A stretch of DNA of 64,000 bases from Actinomycetes bacterium (GTDB taxonomy: Bacteria > Actinomycetota > Acidimicrobiia > Acidimicrobiales > JAJYXR01), in the NCBI GenBank assembly GCA_021801795.1, contig JAJYXR010000022.1:1-64000 (forward strand), written 5' to 3'. Of the stretch, positions 41,116 to 50,297 are shown piece by piece. The position numbers and the translations under genes are program-made. Positions within the stretch are counted from its first letter, which is position 1; each line of letters opens with the position of its first letter. The notes beneath the pieces are model-generated. The model did no database searches. It was not told where the DNA came from and worked only from the letters and a program-made list of their open reading frames with translations.

Positions 41116-42477
41116 TCAGGCGTCGGGCAGTGTGCGGGCCAGGGCCACCAGGGATCTGTATGCGATCTCGGCGGGACCTCTCTCGTCGGGTCTCACCAGG
41201 TTCGCCATGATCCGGAGCAACCACCCCATGGCACTCTCGGAGCGCATGCCAGTGGAGACACAGGCCCTCATCAGGCGGGGCTCGTTGATGATCTTCACGA
41301 ACACGCGCGCAACCTTGTAGTAGAGGCCATAGGCGTCCTGGAGGCGTGTTTCGTAATCTGCCAGGGCGCTGCCACCTTCGCCAGCAAGGGCACGACCGAC
41401 GCAGGAAGCAGCCAGACGACCGGTCTCGTACCCGTAGGCAATGCCTTCGCCGTTGAAGGGGTTGATGGACCCCGACGCGTCTCCTACGAGCAGGGTGGTC
41501 GGTCCCGTCCGCGGACCGACCGCGAGTCCCATGGGAAGACGGCCACCCGTCGGCGCTCCGCAAGATGACTTGTCACTCAGTCCCCACGAGCGTGGGGCGA
41601 AGTCGACGAAGGCATCCATCAGTCGGCTCGTGTTGGTCCCCTTCCAGCGCTCAGCGCTGCTAAGGACGCCCACTCCTACATTCACCCGGCCGTCGCCGAG
41701 GGGGAATATCCATCCGTAACCAGGTACGACGGCCCCGGACTTGTCGCGGATGTCCAGGTGGGACTCGATGAAACGCTCCTCGTGGCGATCTGAACGGAAA
41801 TAGCCCCGGAGCGCCATGCCCATCGGATAGCTGGTATTCCGAGCCGTTCCTAGAGATCGACCGAAGCGCGAGTTGGCTCCATCGGCTACTACCACGATTC
41901 GGGCACGTATGTCACGTACCTGCCCGCTTTCCTTGTCCCGCACGGTCGCGCCGGTACACGGCGGCAGCCTGCCCCCGTCGCGAAAAACGTTCCCAGCGGC
42001 CCCAGCCCCGCCAGCCCCGCCAGCCCCGCCAGCGGCCCCAGCCCTGGCCGGCTCTGCGTCGGAGGCCTTGTCGGCAAACAGTGGCGACACTGCCTCTACG
42101 CCTTGGTAGAGGGTCGCTCCAGCCTTGACGGCGTGCTCGGCAACCATCTGGTCCAGATCGTGCCTGGTAATGACGTAACCGTAGGCCGGGAAGGAAGGGT
42201 GGGACGGCCACGGAAGCTCGAGCACACTACCGAAGGCACACGCGCGAAGCCCGTCATAGCGATGCGCGTTGTCGAGCCCGGCGCCGAGCCCCATGTCTTC
42301 TAGCTGGCGGACCGCACGCGGCGTGAGGCCGTCCCCGCAGGTCTTCTCTCGCGGGAAGTGCTTCCTCTCGACGACGGCTACGTCCCAACCTGCCTCTGCC
42401 AGCCAGTACGCGCAGGCTGCGCCGGAAGGACCTGCACCTATAACGAGAACGTCGTGGTGCTCTGGAATGCTGGCCAT
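41116..42477 (-). CDS. Geranylgeranyl reductase family flavoprotein (menaquinone reductase-like)
   Basis: This FAD-dependent enzyme of 453 residues saturates isoprenoid double bonds. It has the N-terminal dinucleotide motif VLVIGAGPSGAACAYWLAEAGWDVAVVERKHFPREKTCGDGLTPRA, the ARIVVVADGANSRFGRSLG segment, and LLVGDASGSINPFNGEGIAYGYETG. In mycobacteria the close relative MenJ reduces menaquinone, which fits the adjoining nuo operon. An insert of repeated Gly-Ala codons (9 bp units, 42003-42029) sits in a loop. TAGCAT lies 6 bp before the ATG with no ribosome-binding site, so the mRNA may be leaderless. It is divergent from nuoA with 64 bp between. Confidence 0.87.
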   Translation of the reverse strand: MASIPEHHDVLVIGAGPSGAACAYWLAEAGWDVAVVERKHFPREKTCGDGLTPRAVRQLEDMGLGAGLDNAHRYDGLRACAFGSVLELPWPSHPSFPAYGYVITRHDLDQMVAEHAVKAGATLYQGVEAVSPLFADKASDAEPARAGAAGGAGGAGGAGAAGNVFRDGGRLPPCTGATVRDKESGQVRDIRARIVVVADGANSRFGRSLGTARNTSYPMGMALRGYFRSDRHEERFIESHLDIRDKSGAVVPGYGWIFPLGDGRVNVGVGVLSSAERWKGTNTSRLMDAFVDFAPRSWGLSDKSSCGAPTGGRLPMGLAVGPRTGPTTLLVGDASGSINPFNGEGIAYGYETGRLAASCVGRALAGEGGSALADYETRLQDAYGLYYKVARVFVKIINEPRLMRACVSTGMRSESAMGWLLRIMANLVRPDERGPAEIAYRSLVALARTLPDA

Positions 42478-42541
42478 GTCCCCATGCTAGGTGTCTCCGA
42501 ATGTGCCTCGCACGAGGGCACCGTGATAGAACCGAAGCGAC

Positions 42542-43024
42542 ATGGACTCGTATCTGCCGATCTTCGTGTTGCTGGTGCTCGGGGTGCTCTTTGCCGGGCT
42601 GTCGTTCGTGGCGTCGGGGATGCTGGCACCACGGAAGCACCCGACCGCGGCGAAGCTGGCTCCTTACGAGTGTGGGATCGTCCCCGATGTCGACCCTCCC
42701 CAGCGATTTCCGGTGAGGTTCTACCTGGTGGCGATGATCTTCATCATCTTCGACATCGAGATCGTGTTCCTGTACCCGTGGGCTGTGATATTTCGTCAGC
42801 TGAGGACGTTCGGCCTGGTGGAGGTCTTGGTGTTCGCCGGTGCGGTGTTCATATCCTTCCTGTACCTGGTGAGTAACGGAGCGCTCGACTGGGGTCCGGT
42901 TCGTCGGCTCATGCCTGCGGTGAGGACACGCACTACCGCCTCTACCGTGAGGCGGGTCGCGGCTAGGGCAGCAGGCAGCGAGCTACCCGGTCCCGATGCC
43001 CCTGGTACGGGCAGGGCTGCATAG
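42542..43024 (+). CDS. nuoA: NADH-quinone oxidoreductase subunit A
   Basis: This membrane subunit of 160 residues belongs to complex I. It has three predicted helices and the conserved [43 protein letters not shown]. The C-terminal 45 residues are an extra basic, Ala-rich tail beyond the family core. It is the first gene of nuoA-N. GATAGA about 12 bp upstream may be a -10 box with a very short leader. Confidence 0.95.
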   Translation: MDSYLPIFVLLVLGVLFAGLSFVASGMLAPRKHPTAAKLAPYECGIVPDVDPPQRFPVRFYLVAMIFIIFDIEIVFLYPWAVIFRQLRTFGLVEVLVFAGAVFISFLYLVSNGALDWGPVRRLMPAVRTRTTASTVRRVAARAAGSELPGPDAPGTGRAA

Positions 43025-43040
43025 GAGGCTGAGAGAAGGA

Positions 43041-43598
43041 ATGGGACTCGAGGAGCTGAACCATAACTTCTTCACCGGTCAGCTGGAAGACCTGGTGAGG
43101 TGGGCACGGCGTTCGAGCGTCTGGCCCGTCACTTTCGGTCTCGCGTGCTGTGCGATCGAGATGATGTCCGTGGGGGCTGCTGACTTCGACATCAGCCGCT
43201 TCGGGATGGAGGTCTTCAGAGCGTCTCCCAGGCAGGCCGATCTCATGATCGTGGCCGGTCGGGTCTCGCAGAAGATGGCCCCTGTGCTGCGGCAGGTCTA
43301 CGACCAGATGATGGAGCCTAAGTGGGTGATATCGATGGGTGTCTGTGCATCGTCAGGCGGGATGTTCAACAACTATGCCATCGTCCAGGGCGTAGACCAG
43401 GTGGTGCCTGTGGACGTGTATGCCCCTGGGTGCCCGCCTTCTCCCGAGACGTTGCTCCATGCCATTCTCACCCTTCACGAGAAGATCCGCACCGGTGGGA
43501 TCACGCGCCGAGCCGTGGTGGCTGAGTCCGGCGATCCCGAACTGGCAGGCTGGGTGCCCGAGAGGCCTGACGCGATCAGGCTGGGTACACCGAGGTGA
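43041..43598 (+). CDS. nuoB: NADH-quinone oxidoreductase subunit B
   Basis: This subunit of 185 residues carries the N2 [4Fe-4S] cluster next to the quinone site. It has [53 protein letters not shown], with the expected cysteine set. ATG 43041 follows AGGAGGCTGAGAGAAGGA. Starts further upstream would overlap nuoA. Confidence 0.96.
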   Translation: MGLEELNHNFFTGQLEDLVRWARRSSVWPVTFGLACCAIEMMSVGAADFDISRFGMEVFRASPRQADLMIVAGRVSQKMAPVLRQVYDQMMEPKWVISMGVCASSGGMFNNYAIVQGVDQVVPVDVYAPGCPPSPETLLHAILTLHEKIRTGGITRRAVVAESGDPELAGWVPERPDAIRLGTPR

Positions 43599-44251
43599 GC
43601 ACCGCTTCCGAGACCGACTCGCCGCCGATACCCGGCCTTCCCGCCGGAGTGGCCTGGTCAGTCGGCGCTCCCACCCAGGCTGGCGCTCCCACCCAGGCTG
43701 GCGCTCCCACCCAGGCTGGCGCTCCCACCCAGGCTGGCGCTCCCACCCAGGCTGGCGCTCCCACCCAGGCTGGCGCTCCCACCGAACCCGGCAGTGGCCC
43801 GAGGGTGCAGACCGGGCAGGTTCTGGTTTTCCCAGAGCTGTCGAGGTACCACGAGGTCGCGGAATCGCTCCAGAGAGGTGGATTCGAGATGCTCTCTGAT
43901 CTGTGCGCCGTCGACTACCTAACGCATCCGGGCAGAAGCCTTCCTGGTGGTATCAGGCCGGAGCGCTTCGAGGTGGTGGCGAACCTGCTGTCGATGGAGC
44001 ACGGGAGGCGTGTCCGGCTTCGCGTGCAGGTCCCGGCAGAGGAGCCGGTGGTCGACTCGCTCTGGGACATCTACCCCGGTGCGGAGGCCATGGAACGCGA
44101 GGCCTACGACCTGTTCGGCATCGTGTTCAGGGGCCATCCTGACCTTACGCGCATACTGATGCCAGAGGAGTGGGAAGGCCATCCTCTGCGGAAGGACTAC
44201 GCGGTCGGCAGGGTTCCGGTTCAGTTCAAGGAAGCTCCGGGGCCGAGGTGA
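43595..44251 (+). CDS. nuoC: NADH-quinone oxidoreductase subunit C with N-terminal repeat
   Basis: This hydrophilic arm subunit has 218 residues. The C-terminal 150 residues carry the 30 kDa signature [25 protein letters not shown], then [46 protein letters not shown]. The first 65 residues hold six copies of GAPTQA (encoded by 18 bp repeats), which the family lacks. The GTG overlaps the nuoB stop. Confidence 0.95.
   Translation: MSTASETDSPPIPGLPAGVAWSVGAPTQAGAPTQAGAPTQAGAPTQAGAPTQAGAPTQAGAPTEPGSGPRVQTGQVLVFPELSRYHEVAESLQRGGFEMLSDLCAVDYLTHPGRSLPGGIRPERFEVVANLLSMEHGRRVRLRVQVPAEEPVVDSLWDIYPGAEAMEREAYDLFGIVFRGHPDLTRILMPEEWEGHPLRKDYAVGRVPVQFKEAPGPR
43664..43784. repeat. 18 bp tandem repeat, six units plus a partial, at the 5' end of nuoC
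   Basis: Units of GGCGCTCCCACCCAGGCT are identical and encode GAPTQA; the partial last unit gives GAPTEP. The period equals that of the hemD repeat but the sequence differs. Confidence 0.95.
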
Positions 44252-44257
44252 CGGTCG

Positions 44258-45673
44258 ATGGCTGACACTGAGTCCGTAGGGACCGCCGAGGCAGAGGCCT
44301 CCCAGGAGGGCAGGGTCCACACGCGGGAGGCAGAGGCCTCCCAGGAGTCTTCGAAGGAGTTCGTGGCCGAGACGTCCGAGGGTTCCCAGGAGCTGGCACC
44401 CAGGCGGTCTACCCCTCTGGGAGAGCTCCACCGTGAGGTGGGGTCGGTCCTGAGGCTCCCGGAGGGAAATGTTCTGGATGCTTCGGACATCGTCACGGAG
44501 GCTCCAGATTCGGAGACGATGATCATAAACATGGGTCCCCAGCACCCCTCTACCCACGGGGTGCTGCGCCTGATGATGGAGCTGGACGGCGAGACGGTGC
44601 TTCGCACGAAGCCGGTTGTCGGATATCTCCATACCGGTATGGAAAAGACTGGCGAGGAGCTCACCTACATCCAGGGGGGCACGAACGTCACCCGGATGGA
44701 CTACCTGTCGCCTCTGAACAACGAGCTCGTCTTCGCCCTCGCGGTGGAGGCGTTGCTGGGCCTGGAGCTTCCCCCTAGGGCTGTGTGGATCAGGATGCTC
44801 CTCTCGGAGCTCCAGAGGGTGTCGTCGCATCTGATGTGGCTGGCGACGAACGGCATGGACGTGGGATCGACGACGATGATGATCTTCGGCTTTCGCGAGC
44901 GGGAGATGCTGCTGGCCTTCTTCGAGAAGACCACCGGCGTACGGATGAACCATAACTTCATCCGTACCGGAGGCACGGCGGCGGACCTTCCAGACGGCTG
45001 GGAGGACGACGTGGAGCTCATATGCGACACGGTGGTGGCGAGGCTGGACGACTACGACGAGCTCCTGACCGGCCAGCCCATCTTCCGGGAGCGGATGGAG
45101 GGTGTAGGTGTCCTGAGCGCCGAGGAGGCGATAGCCCTCAGTGCCACGGGACCCATCCTGCGTTCCACCGGGATTCCCTGGGATCTGAGGCGCTCGATGC
45201 CGTACCTGGCATATGAGGAGGTGGACTTCGACGTAATCGTGGGCACCTACGGAGACAACTTCGATCGTTACGCGGTCAGGATGAACGAGATCAGGGAGTC
45301 GGTGGGTATCATCCGCCAGGTGGTGGAGAGGATGCCTCGAGGTGACTACAGGTCCGACGACCGGAAGGTGACCCCACCGCCCCGGTCCCTGATCGACGAG
45401 TCGATGGAATCTCTTATCCACCACTTCAAGATCTTCACCGACGGCTTCAAGGTTCCCGAGGGTGAGGTTTACGTGGCCATAGAGTCGCCACGGGGAGAGA
45501 TCGGCTGCTACCTGGTTTCCGACGGGTCCGGGAAGCCCTACCGGATGCACATACGCGCACCATCGTTCGTGAACCTCCAGAGCCTTCCGGTGATGCTGCG
45601 GGGTGGTCTGGTAGCCGATGCCGTGGCCACCATCTCCTCGGTCGACCCCGTCATGGGTGAGGTGGACCGGTGA
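44258..45673 (+). CDS. nuoD: NADH-quinone oxidoreductase subunit D
   Basis: This 49 kDa-type subunit of 471 residues forms the quinone-binding chamber with NuoB. The family core begins near residue 85, with MGPQHPSTHGVLRLMMELDGE, GYLHTGMEKTGEE, and later RMEGVGVLSAEEAI and SPRGEIGCYLVSDGSGKPYRMHIRAPSF. The N-terminal 80 residues are an acidic extension with two EAEASQE repeats. Spacing from nuoC is 6 bp. NuoE overlaps the stop. Confidence 0.96.
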   Translation: MADTESVGTAEAEASQEGRVHTREAEASQESSKEFVAETSEGSQELAPRRSTPLGELHREVGSVLRLPEGNVLDASDIVTEAPDSETMIINMGPQHPSTHGVLRLMMELDGETVLRTKPVVGYLHTGMEKTGEELTYIQGGTNVTRMDYLSPLNNELVFALAVEALLGLELPPRAVWIRMLLSELQRVSSHLMWLATNGMDVGSTTMMIFGFREREMLLAFFEKTTGVRMNHNFIRTGGTAADLPDGWEDDVELICDTVVARLDDYDELLTGQPIFRERMEGVGVLSAEEAIALSATGPILRSTGIPWDLRRSMPYLAYEEVDFDVIVGTYGDNFDRYAVRMNEIRESVGIIRQVVERMPRGDYRSDDRKVTPPPRSLIDESMESLIHHFKIFTDGFKVPEGEVYVAIESPRGEIGCYLVSDGSGKPYRMHIRAPSFVNLQSLPVMLRGGLVADAVATISSVDPVMGEVDR

Positions 45674-46227
45674 CCCGCCACCTGTCGGCCGAGCTCCTGG
45701 CTGCCGCCAAGGAGCTGATCGCGCTCTACCCGAACCCACGCTCTGCGCTGGTGCCCCTGTGCCACCTGGCCCAGGAGCAGGATGGCTGGCTCACCCCGGA
45801 CGCCATCGAGGACATAGCGGAACTCCTGGACATCACTCCCGCGGAGGTCCTGGGCACTGCTTCGTTCTACGACATGCTCCACACCGAGGAGGTCGGCAGG
45901 TACGTCATCGCCATCTGCACGAACATCGCCTGCATGCTGCGAGGCGCAGACGACCTCCTGGCGCACGCGGAGGATCATCTCGGCATACGAGCGGGCGCGA
46001 CCACTCCCGACGGCATGTTCACGATCGAGGAGGCCGAGTGCCTGGCCGACTGCGGCCGTGCCCCGTGCGTGCAGGTGAACCACCGTTTCTTCGGGAATCT
46101 CACGCCGGAGGGCTTCGATCAGCTAGCCGCCGATCTCCGCTCTGGGGCCCTGGAATCCGAGGTGCCACCGCATGGCACTCTGTGCAGGGTACGGCGGTCG
46201 GTGGGTCTCGAGGCTGGAGGACATTGA
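45670..46227 (+). CDS. nuoE: NADH-quinone oxidoreductase subunit E
   Basis: This 24 kDa-type subunit of 185 residues carries the N1a [2Fe-2S] cluster. The cluster ligands are in CTNIACMLRG and AECLADCGRAPCVQVNHRFFGNLTPE. The GTG overlaps the nuoD stop, and the stop overlaps nuoF. Confidence 0.95.
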   Translation: MTRHLSAELLAAAKELIALYPNPRSALVPLCHLAQEQDGWLTPDAIEDIAELLDITPAEVLGTASFYDMLHTEEVGRYVIAICTNIACMLRGADDLLAHAEDHLGIRAGATTPDGMFTIEEAECLADCGRAPCVQVNHRFFGNLTPEGFDQLAADLRSGALESEVPPHGTLCRVRRSVGLEAGGH

Positions 46228-47531
46228 TGGCCGTCACGGAGGCACCCCGTATAGTGACCTCGAGGCTCGGCTACGAGGACTCCCACACCCTGGAGCGCTA
46301 TCTGGCAACCGGTGGCTACGAGGGCCTGCGGAAGGCTCTGTCGATGTCGCCGGAGGCGGTGGCCGCCGAGGTGGATGCTGCCAGCCTGCTCGGTCGCGGC
46401 GGTGCCGGGTTTCCCGCGGGACGCAAGTGGGCGATGCTGCGAAAGGCTCCGACTACCTACCTGGTGGTCAACGGGGACGAGAGCGAGCCCGCGACCTTCA
46501 AGGATCACATGCTCCTGGAGCGGGATCCGCATCAGCTGGTAGAAGGCGTGGTCATCGCGGCATACGCGCTCGGGGTGTCCCGTGCCTTCATCTACGTACG
46601 AGGCGAGTTCGCTCTCGGGATGGAGCGGGTCCAGCAGGCTCTGAACGATGCCTACGCCCATGGTGCGGTCGGTCAGGACATATTCGGCTCAGGCTTCAGC
46701 GTGGACGTAGTGGTCCATCCCGGTGCCGGGGCCTACATATGCGGAGAGGAGACGGCCCTCATAGAGAGCCTGGAGGGCAAGCGTGGGTTCCCGAGGATAA
46801 AGCCCCCCTACTTTCCTGCAGCGATCGGTCTCTATGGAGAACCGACAGTGGTGAACAACGTCGAGACGCTCTCGAACCTCCCCTGGATAATCCTGAACAC
46901 CGGTGCAGCATTCAGCGCGCTCGGCGAGGGTCGCTCGACGGGCACCAGGCTCTTCGCTCTGGCCGGCCACGTCCGTAACCCGGGGGTCCACGAGATAGAG
47001 ATGGTGAAGACCACCTTCCGGGATCTCATATACGCGCCGGTGCTCGGCGGTGGGATCCTGGGTGGCAGGGAGCTGAAGGCCTTCATACCCGGAGGGGTGT
47101 CGGCACCCTGGTTCGGACCCGAGCAGCTCGATCTCCCGCTGGGTCAGGACGAGGTGGGTGCCGCTGGATCCATGCTCGGATCAGGCTCGGTGGTGGTGAT
47201 GGACGAATCCACCTGCGTGGTCCGCGCTGCCTGGCGCATTACCAAGTTCTTCTGGCGGGAATCCTGCGGGCAGTGCACTCCGTGCCGTGAGGGAAGCGGA
47301 TGGCTGGAGAAGATTCTCCGGCGCATCGAAGGCGGGGAGGGTCGCGAGGATGACATAGAGCTGCTGATGGACGTCTGCGACAACATATCTCCGGGCGTCT
47401 CCTGGCCGCCCCAGCAGACGACCATATGCGTGTTGGGACCCTCGATCCCGTCCTCGATAGCCTCAGCGATACGGATGTTCCGCGACGATTTCCTGGTCCA
47501 CGTGAAGGAGGGTGGGTGTCCCCATGGCTGA
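46227..47531 (+). CDS. nuoF: NADH-quinone oxidoreductase subunit F
   Basis: This NADH- and FMN-binding subunit of 434 residues is the electron entry point. It has GRGGAGFPAGRKWAML, NGDESEPATFKDHMLLERDPHQLVEG, GAGAYICGEETALIESLEGKRG, and the N3 cluster motif ESCGQCTPCREGSGW with a late cysteine in TTICVLGPS. The start is ATG 46227, overlapping the nuoE stop. Confidence 0.96.
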   Translation: MAVTEAPRIVTSRLGYEDSHTLERYLATGGYEGLRKALSMSPEAVAAEVDAASLLGRGGAGFPAGRKWAMLRKAPTTYLVVNGDESEPATFKDHMLLERDPHQLVEGVVIAAYALGVSRAFIYVRGEFALGMERVQQALNDAYAHGAVGQDIFGSGFSVDVVVHPGAGAYICGEETALIESLEGKRGFPRIKPPYFPAAIGLYGEPTVVNNVETLSNLPWIILNTGAAFSALGEGRSTGTRLFALAGHVRNPGVHEIEMVKTTFRDLIYAPVLGGGILGGRELKAFIPGGVSAPWFGPEQLDLPLGQDEVGAAGSMLGSGSVVVMDESTCVVRAAWRITKFFWRESCGQCTPCREGSGWLEKILRRIEGGEGREDDIELLMDVCDNISPGVSWPPQQTTICVLGPSIPSSIASAIRMFRDDFLVHVKEGGCPHG

Positions 47532-50295
47532 TCCCGTGCTCACCTCCCATCACGCGATCGCGCCTCAGCCTGATAGGACATCAGGCGACGGGGCCAACAG
47601 GGTGCGCCTCACCATCGACGGGGTCGAGGTGGAGGCATCCGCGGGAGAGTTCCTGATAGCAGCCGCGGAACATGCCGGGGTGTTCGTCCCCCGGTTCTGC
47701 TACCACCCCAGGATGAAGCCGGTCGGTATGTGCAGGATGTGCCTGGTGGAGGTGAACGGACCGAGGGGGGCGACGCTGCAGCCGGCGTGTTACCTGCCTG
47801 TGGCCGATGGGATGGAGGTGGTCACCACCTCCGAGAAGGTACGCAAGGCACAAGACGGGGTGCTGGAGTTCCTGCTGGTGAACCACCCCCTCGACTGCCC
47901 GGTCTGCGACAAGGGCGGTGAGTGCCCCCTTCAGGACCAGACCCTCGCCTACGGTCCCGGCGAGAGCAGGTTCATCGAGGAGAAGCGTCATTTCGCGAAG
48001 CCGAAGGCGATCTCGGAGCTGGTCCTGCTGGACAGGGAACGGTGCATCCAGTGCGGCCGATGTGTCCGGTTCGCCGCGGAGGTGGCCGGCGAGGCCGAGA
48101 TCGACTTTCGCGGACGGGGCGACCAGGTGGAGGTGGCCATCTTCGAGCGCCAGCCATTCAGCTCTTATTTCAGCGGGAACACCGTCCAGATCTGTCCGGT
48201 CGGAGCGCTGACGGCTGTTCCCTACAGGTTCACCGCCCGCCCATGGGATCTCGACCAGGTGGAGTCCACCTGCGTCACCTGCGCGGTGGGCTGCAAGGTG
48301 GCGGTGCAGTCCTCGCAGAACCGGTGGACCCGCATGCTCGGGATCGACTCCGATCCGGTGAACCAGGGGTGGCTCTGCGACAAGGGACGCTTCGCCTCCG
48401 AGGCCGTGAACTCCGATGACCGCCTGGGAGAGCCCTTGGTTCGCCGCGGTGGGCGTGATGGCGAGCTCGAGCCGGCCAGCTGGGCCGAGGCCCTGGAGAT
48501 CGTGGCCGCTCGCCTGATGGGGGCCGTTCGGGACAAGGGTCCGGGCTCGATAGGCATCCTCGGGGGAGCGCACCTGACGAACGAGGACGCCTACGCATGG
48601 GCGAAGCTGGCGAAGTCGGTGCTCGGCACAGACAACGTCGACGCCCAGATGGGTGACGGCCTGCCTGGCGATCTCGTGCTCGGGCTGCCGAGGGCGACCA
48701 TAGATCAGGCCTGCTCCGCCTCCTGCGTCATAACGCTCACCGGCGACCTGCGCGAGGAGCTACCGGTTCTCTACCTTCGCCTCCGTTCGGCCGTGGTGGA
48801 CGACGGAGTTCCCCTGGTGGAGCTGGCCTCTGGCCCGACAGCAGCTGGCCACTGGGCTACTTCGTCTCTCCCTTACGCTCCTGGCATGTCTCCGGGTCTC
48901 GTAGAGGCCCTCATCACAGGGGCCGCTGACCCCCAGGGGGCCGGCACCCCCGAGGGGGTGGACCCGGCGTCCTGGGAGCGGGCATTGGCGGCTGTGTCCG
49001 GCGCGGGCGACGGTGGGGAGGGGATCGTGGTCCTTCTCGGACGTCCCTCCCTCGCGGAGAACGAAGCGCTGGTGGCCGAGGCCGCCTCGCTGATGGCAAA
49101 CGCCTGGCCGGCTGCGAGGTTCCTTCCCGTGCTGCGGCGGGCGAACGTGATGGGGGCTCTGGACATGGGTCTATCCCCAGGCCTCCTTCCCGGTCGGGTG
49201 ACTCTGGAGGGCGCCCGTGGGTGGTACGAGGAGCGATGGGGATCGGTTCCCGTCGCACCTGGTCTGGACGCGCCGGGCATCCTCGGGGCGGCTGGGAGAG
49301 GCGACATGGAGGTGCTGGTCCTCCTCGGTGCTGACCCGTTGGGCGACTGCCCGGACAGGAACCTGGCCGATTCGGGCCTCCAGGGAGCGGGCTTCATCGT
49401 GGCCGTGGACACCTTCCTCTCTGCCTCCTCGGCCCTCGCCGACGTGGTCCTCCCGGCAGCCGCCCACCACGAGCGTGCGGGTACGACCACGAACGTCGAG
49501 GGACGGGTCACGCGGGTAGGCCAGAAGCTGGTAGCTCCCGGCCAGTGCTGGCCCGACTGGATGATCGCATCGGAGATAGCCCGGAGGCTGGGCGCCGATC
49601 TGGGCGCCTCGAGCGCCGGTGAGCTCTGGGACGAGGTGGAGGCGGTGGCCCCCTCCCACCGCGGCCTGACCCGAGCTGTCCTCGACATGCCTGCTGCACG
49701 CGACGGTGTGCTGCTTCCCATCCCCGAGACCCCGGTGACCATATCCCCAAGGTCCAGGGGCCCCGAGCCTATTGACCCCATAGCGCTGCCCGGGGTGGAG
49801 TCGGTGGAACGTCAGGGGGCACCTGCCAGGGCGGGAACCTCGGAGCCAGTCGGCGGCACGGAGAACCTCCGGCCAGGAGGCGCTGTAGCGCCGTCGCGTG
49901 ATGAGCGCCCGGCACTCGTGAGCTGGCCGGTGCCGCTGAGGACACCACCTCGGGTTCCCTCCCCGGACAGCTACTCGCTCAGGCTGGTGTCGCGCCGGAG
50001 GCTCTACGATGCCGGCGTGCAGCTAGCCGTCTGCCCCGAGCTGGCCGACCTGGTTCCCGAAGCGGTCCTCCGCGCCCATCCTCACGAGCTCGATCGGCTC
50101 GGCGTCTCCACCGGCGACAGGGTGCGGGTTCGTTCTTCCAGGGGATCCATACTGGTCGCCGCGGTCGCCGACGCGAAGGTCGCGCGCTCGGTGGCGGAGA
50201 TGGACGCGAACCTCCTTACCGGAGGGTCCGAGGGTGCCTCCTGGCTCGTCGACTCCGGCGAGCCGGTGACCGACGTGAGGCTGGAGACGATCTGA
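47524..50295 (+). CDS. nuoG: NADH-quinone oxidoreductase subunit G
   Basis: This large iron-sulfur subunit of about 923 residues has an N-terminal [2Fe-2S] domain (CYHPRMKPVGMCRMCLVEV...LQPACYLPV), the His-Cys3 cluster (HPLDCPVCDKGGECPLQD), the CIQCGRCVRFAAEVAGEAEIDF [4Fe-4S] site, and the TCVTCAVGCKV...GWLCDKGRF N7-like site. A molybdopterin-like body follows. A low-complexity linker (about residues 740-815) joins the C-terminal beta domain. ATG 47524 overlaps the nuoF stop. Confidence 0.95.
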   Translation: MADPVLTSHHAIAPQPDRTSGDGANRVRLTIDGVEVEASAGEFLIAAAEHAGVFVPRFCYHPRMKPVGMCRMCLVEVNGPRGATLQPACYLPVADGMEVVTTSEKVRKAQDGVLEFLLVNHPLDCPVCDKGGECPLQDQTLAYGPGESRFIEEKRHFAKPKAISELVLLDRERCIQCGRCVRFAAEVAGEAEIDFRGRGDQVEVAIFERQPFSSYFSGNTVQICPVGALTAVPYRFTARPWDLDQVESTCVTCAVGCKVAVQSSQNRWTRMLGIDSDPVNQGWLCDKGRFASEAVNSDDRLGEPLVRRGGRDGELEPASWAEALEIVAARLMGAVRDKGPGSIGILGGAHLTNEDAYAWAKLAKSVLGTDNVDAQMGDGLPGDLVLGLPRATIDQACSASCVITLTGDLREELPVLYLRLRSAVVDDGVPLVELASGPTAAGHWATSSLPYAPGMSPGLVEALITGAADPQGAGTPEGVDPASWERALAAVSGAGDGGEGIVVLLGRPSLAENEALVAEAASLMANAWPAARFLPVLRRANVMGALDMGLSPGLLPGRVTLEGARGWYEERWGSVPVAPGLDAPGILGAAGRGDMEVLVLLGADPLGDCPDRNLADSGLQGAGFIVAVDTFLSASSALADVVLPAAAHHERAGTTTNVEGRVTRVGQKLVAPGQCWPDWMIASEIARRLGADLGASSAGELWDEVEAVAPSHRGLTRAVLDMPAARDGVLLPIPETPVTISPRSRGPEPIDPIALPGVESVERQGAPARAGTSEPVGGTENLRPGGAVAPSRDERPALVSWPVPLRTPPRVPSPDSYSLRLVSRRRLYDAGVQLAVCPELADLVPEAVLRAHPHELDRLGVSTGDRVRVRSSRGSILVAAVADAKVARSVAEMDANLLTGGSEGASWLVDSGEPVTDVRLETI

Positions 50296-50297
50296 GC

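Noticed and set aside
43919-45739. Long open frame (606 codons) antisense to nuoC and nuoD
   Set aside because: It mirrors the codon bias of nuoD and carries no recognisable domain; the nuo frame is unambiguous.
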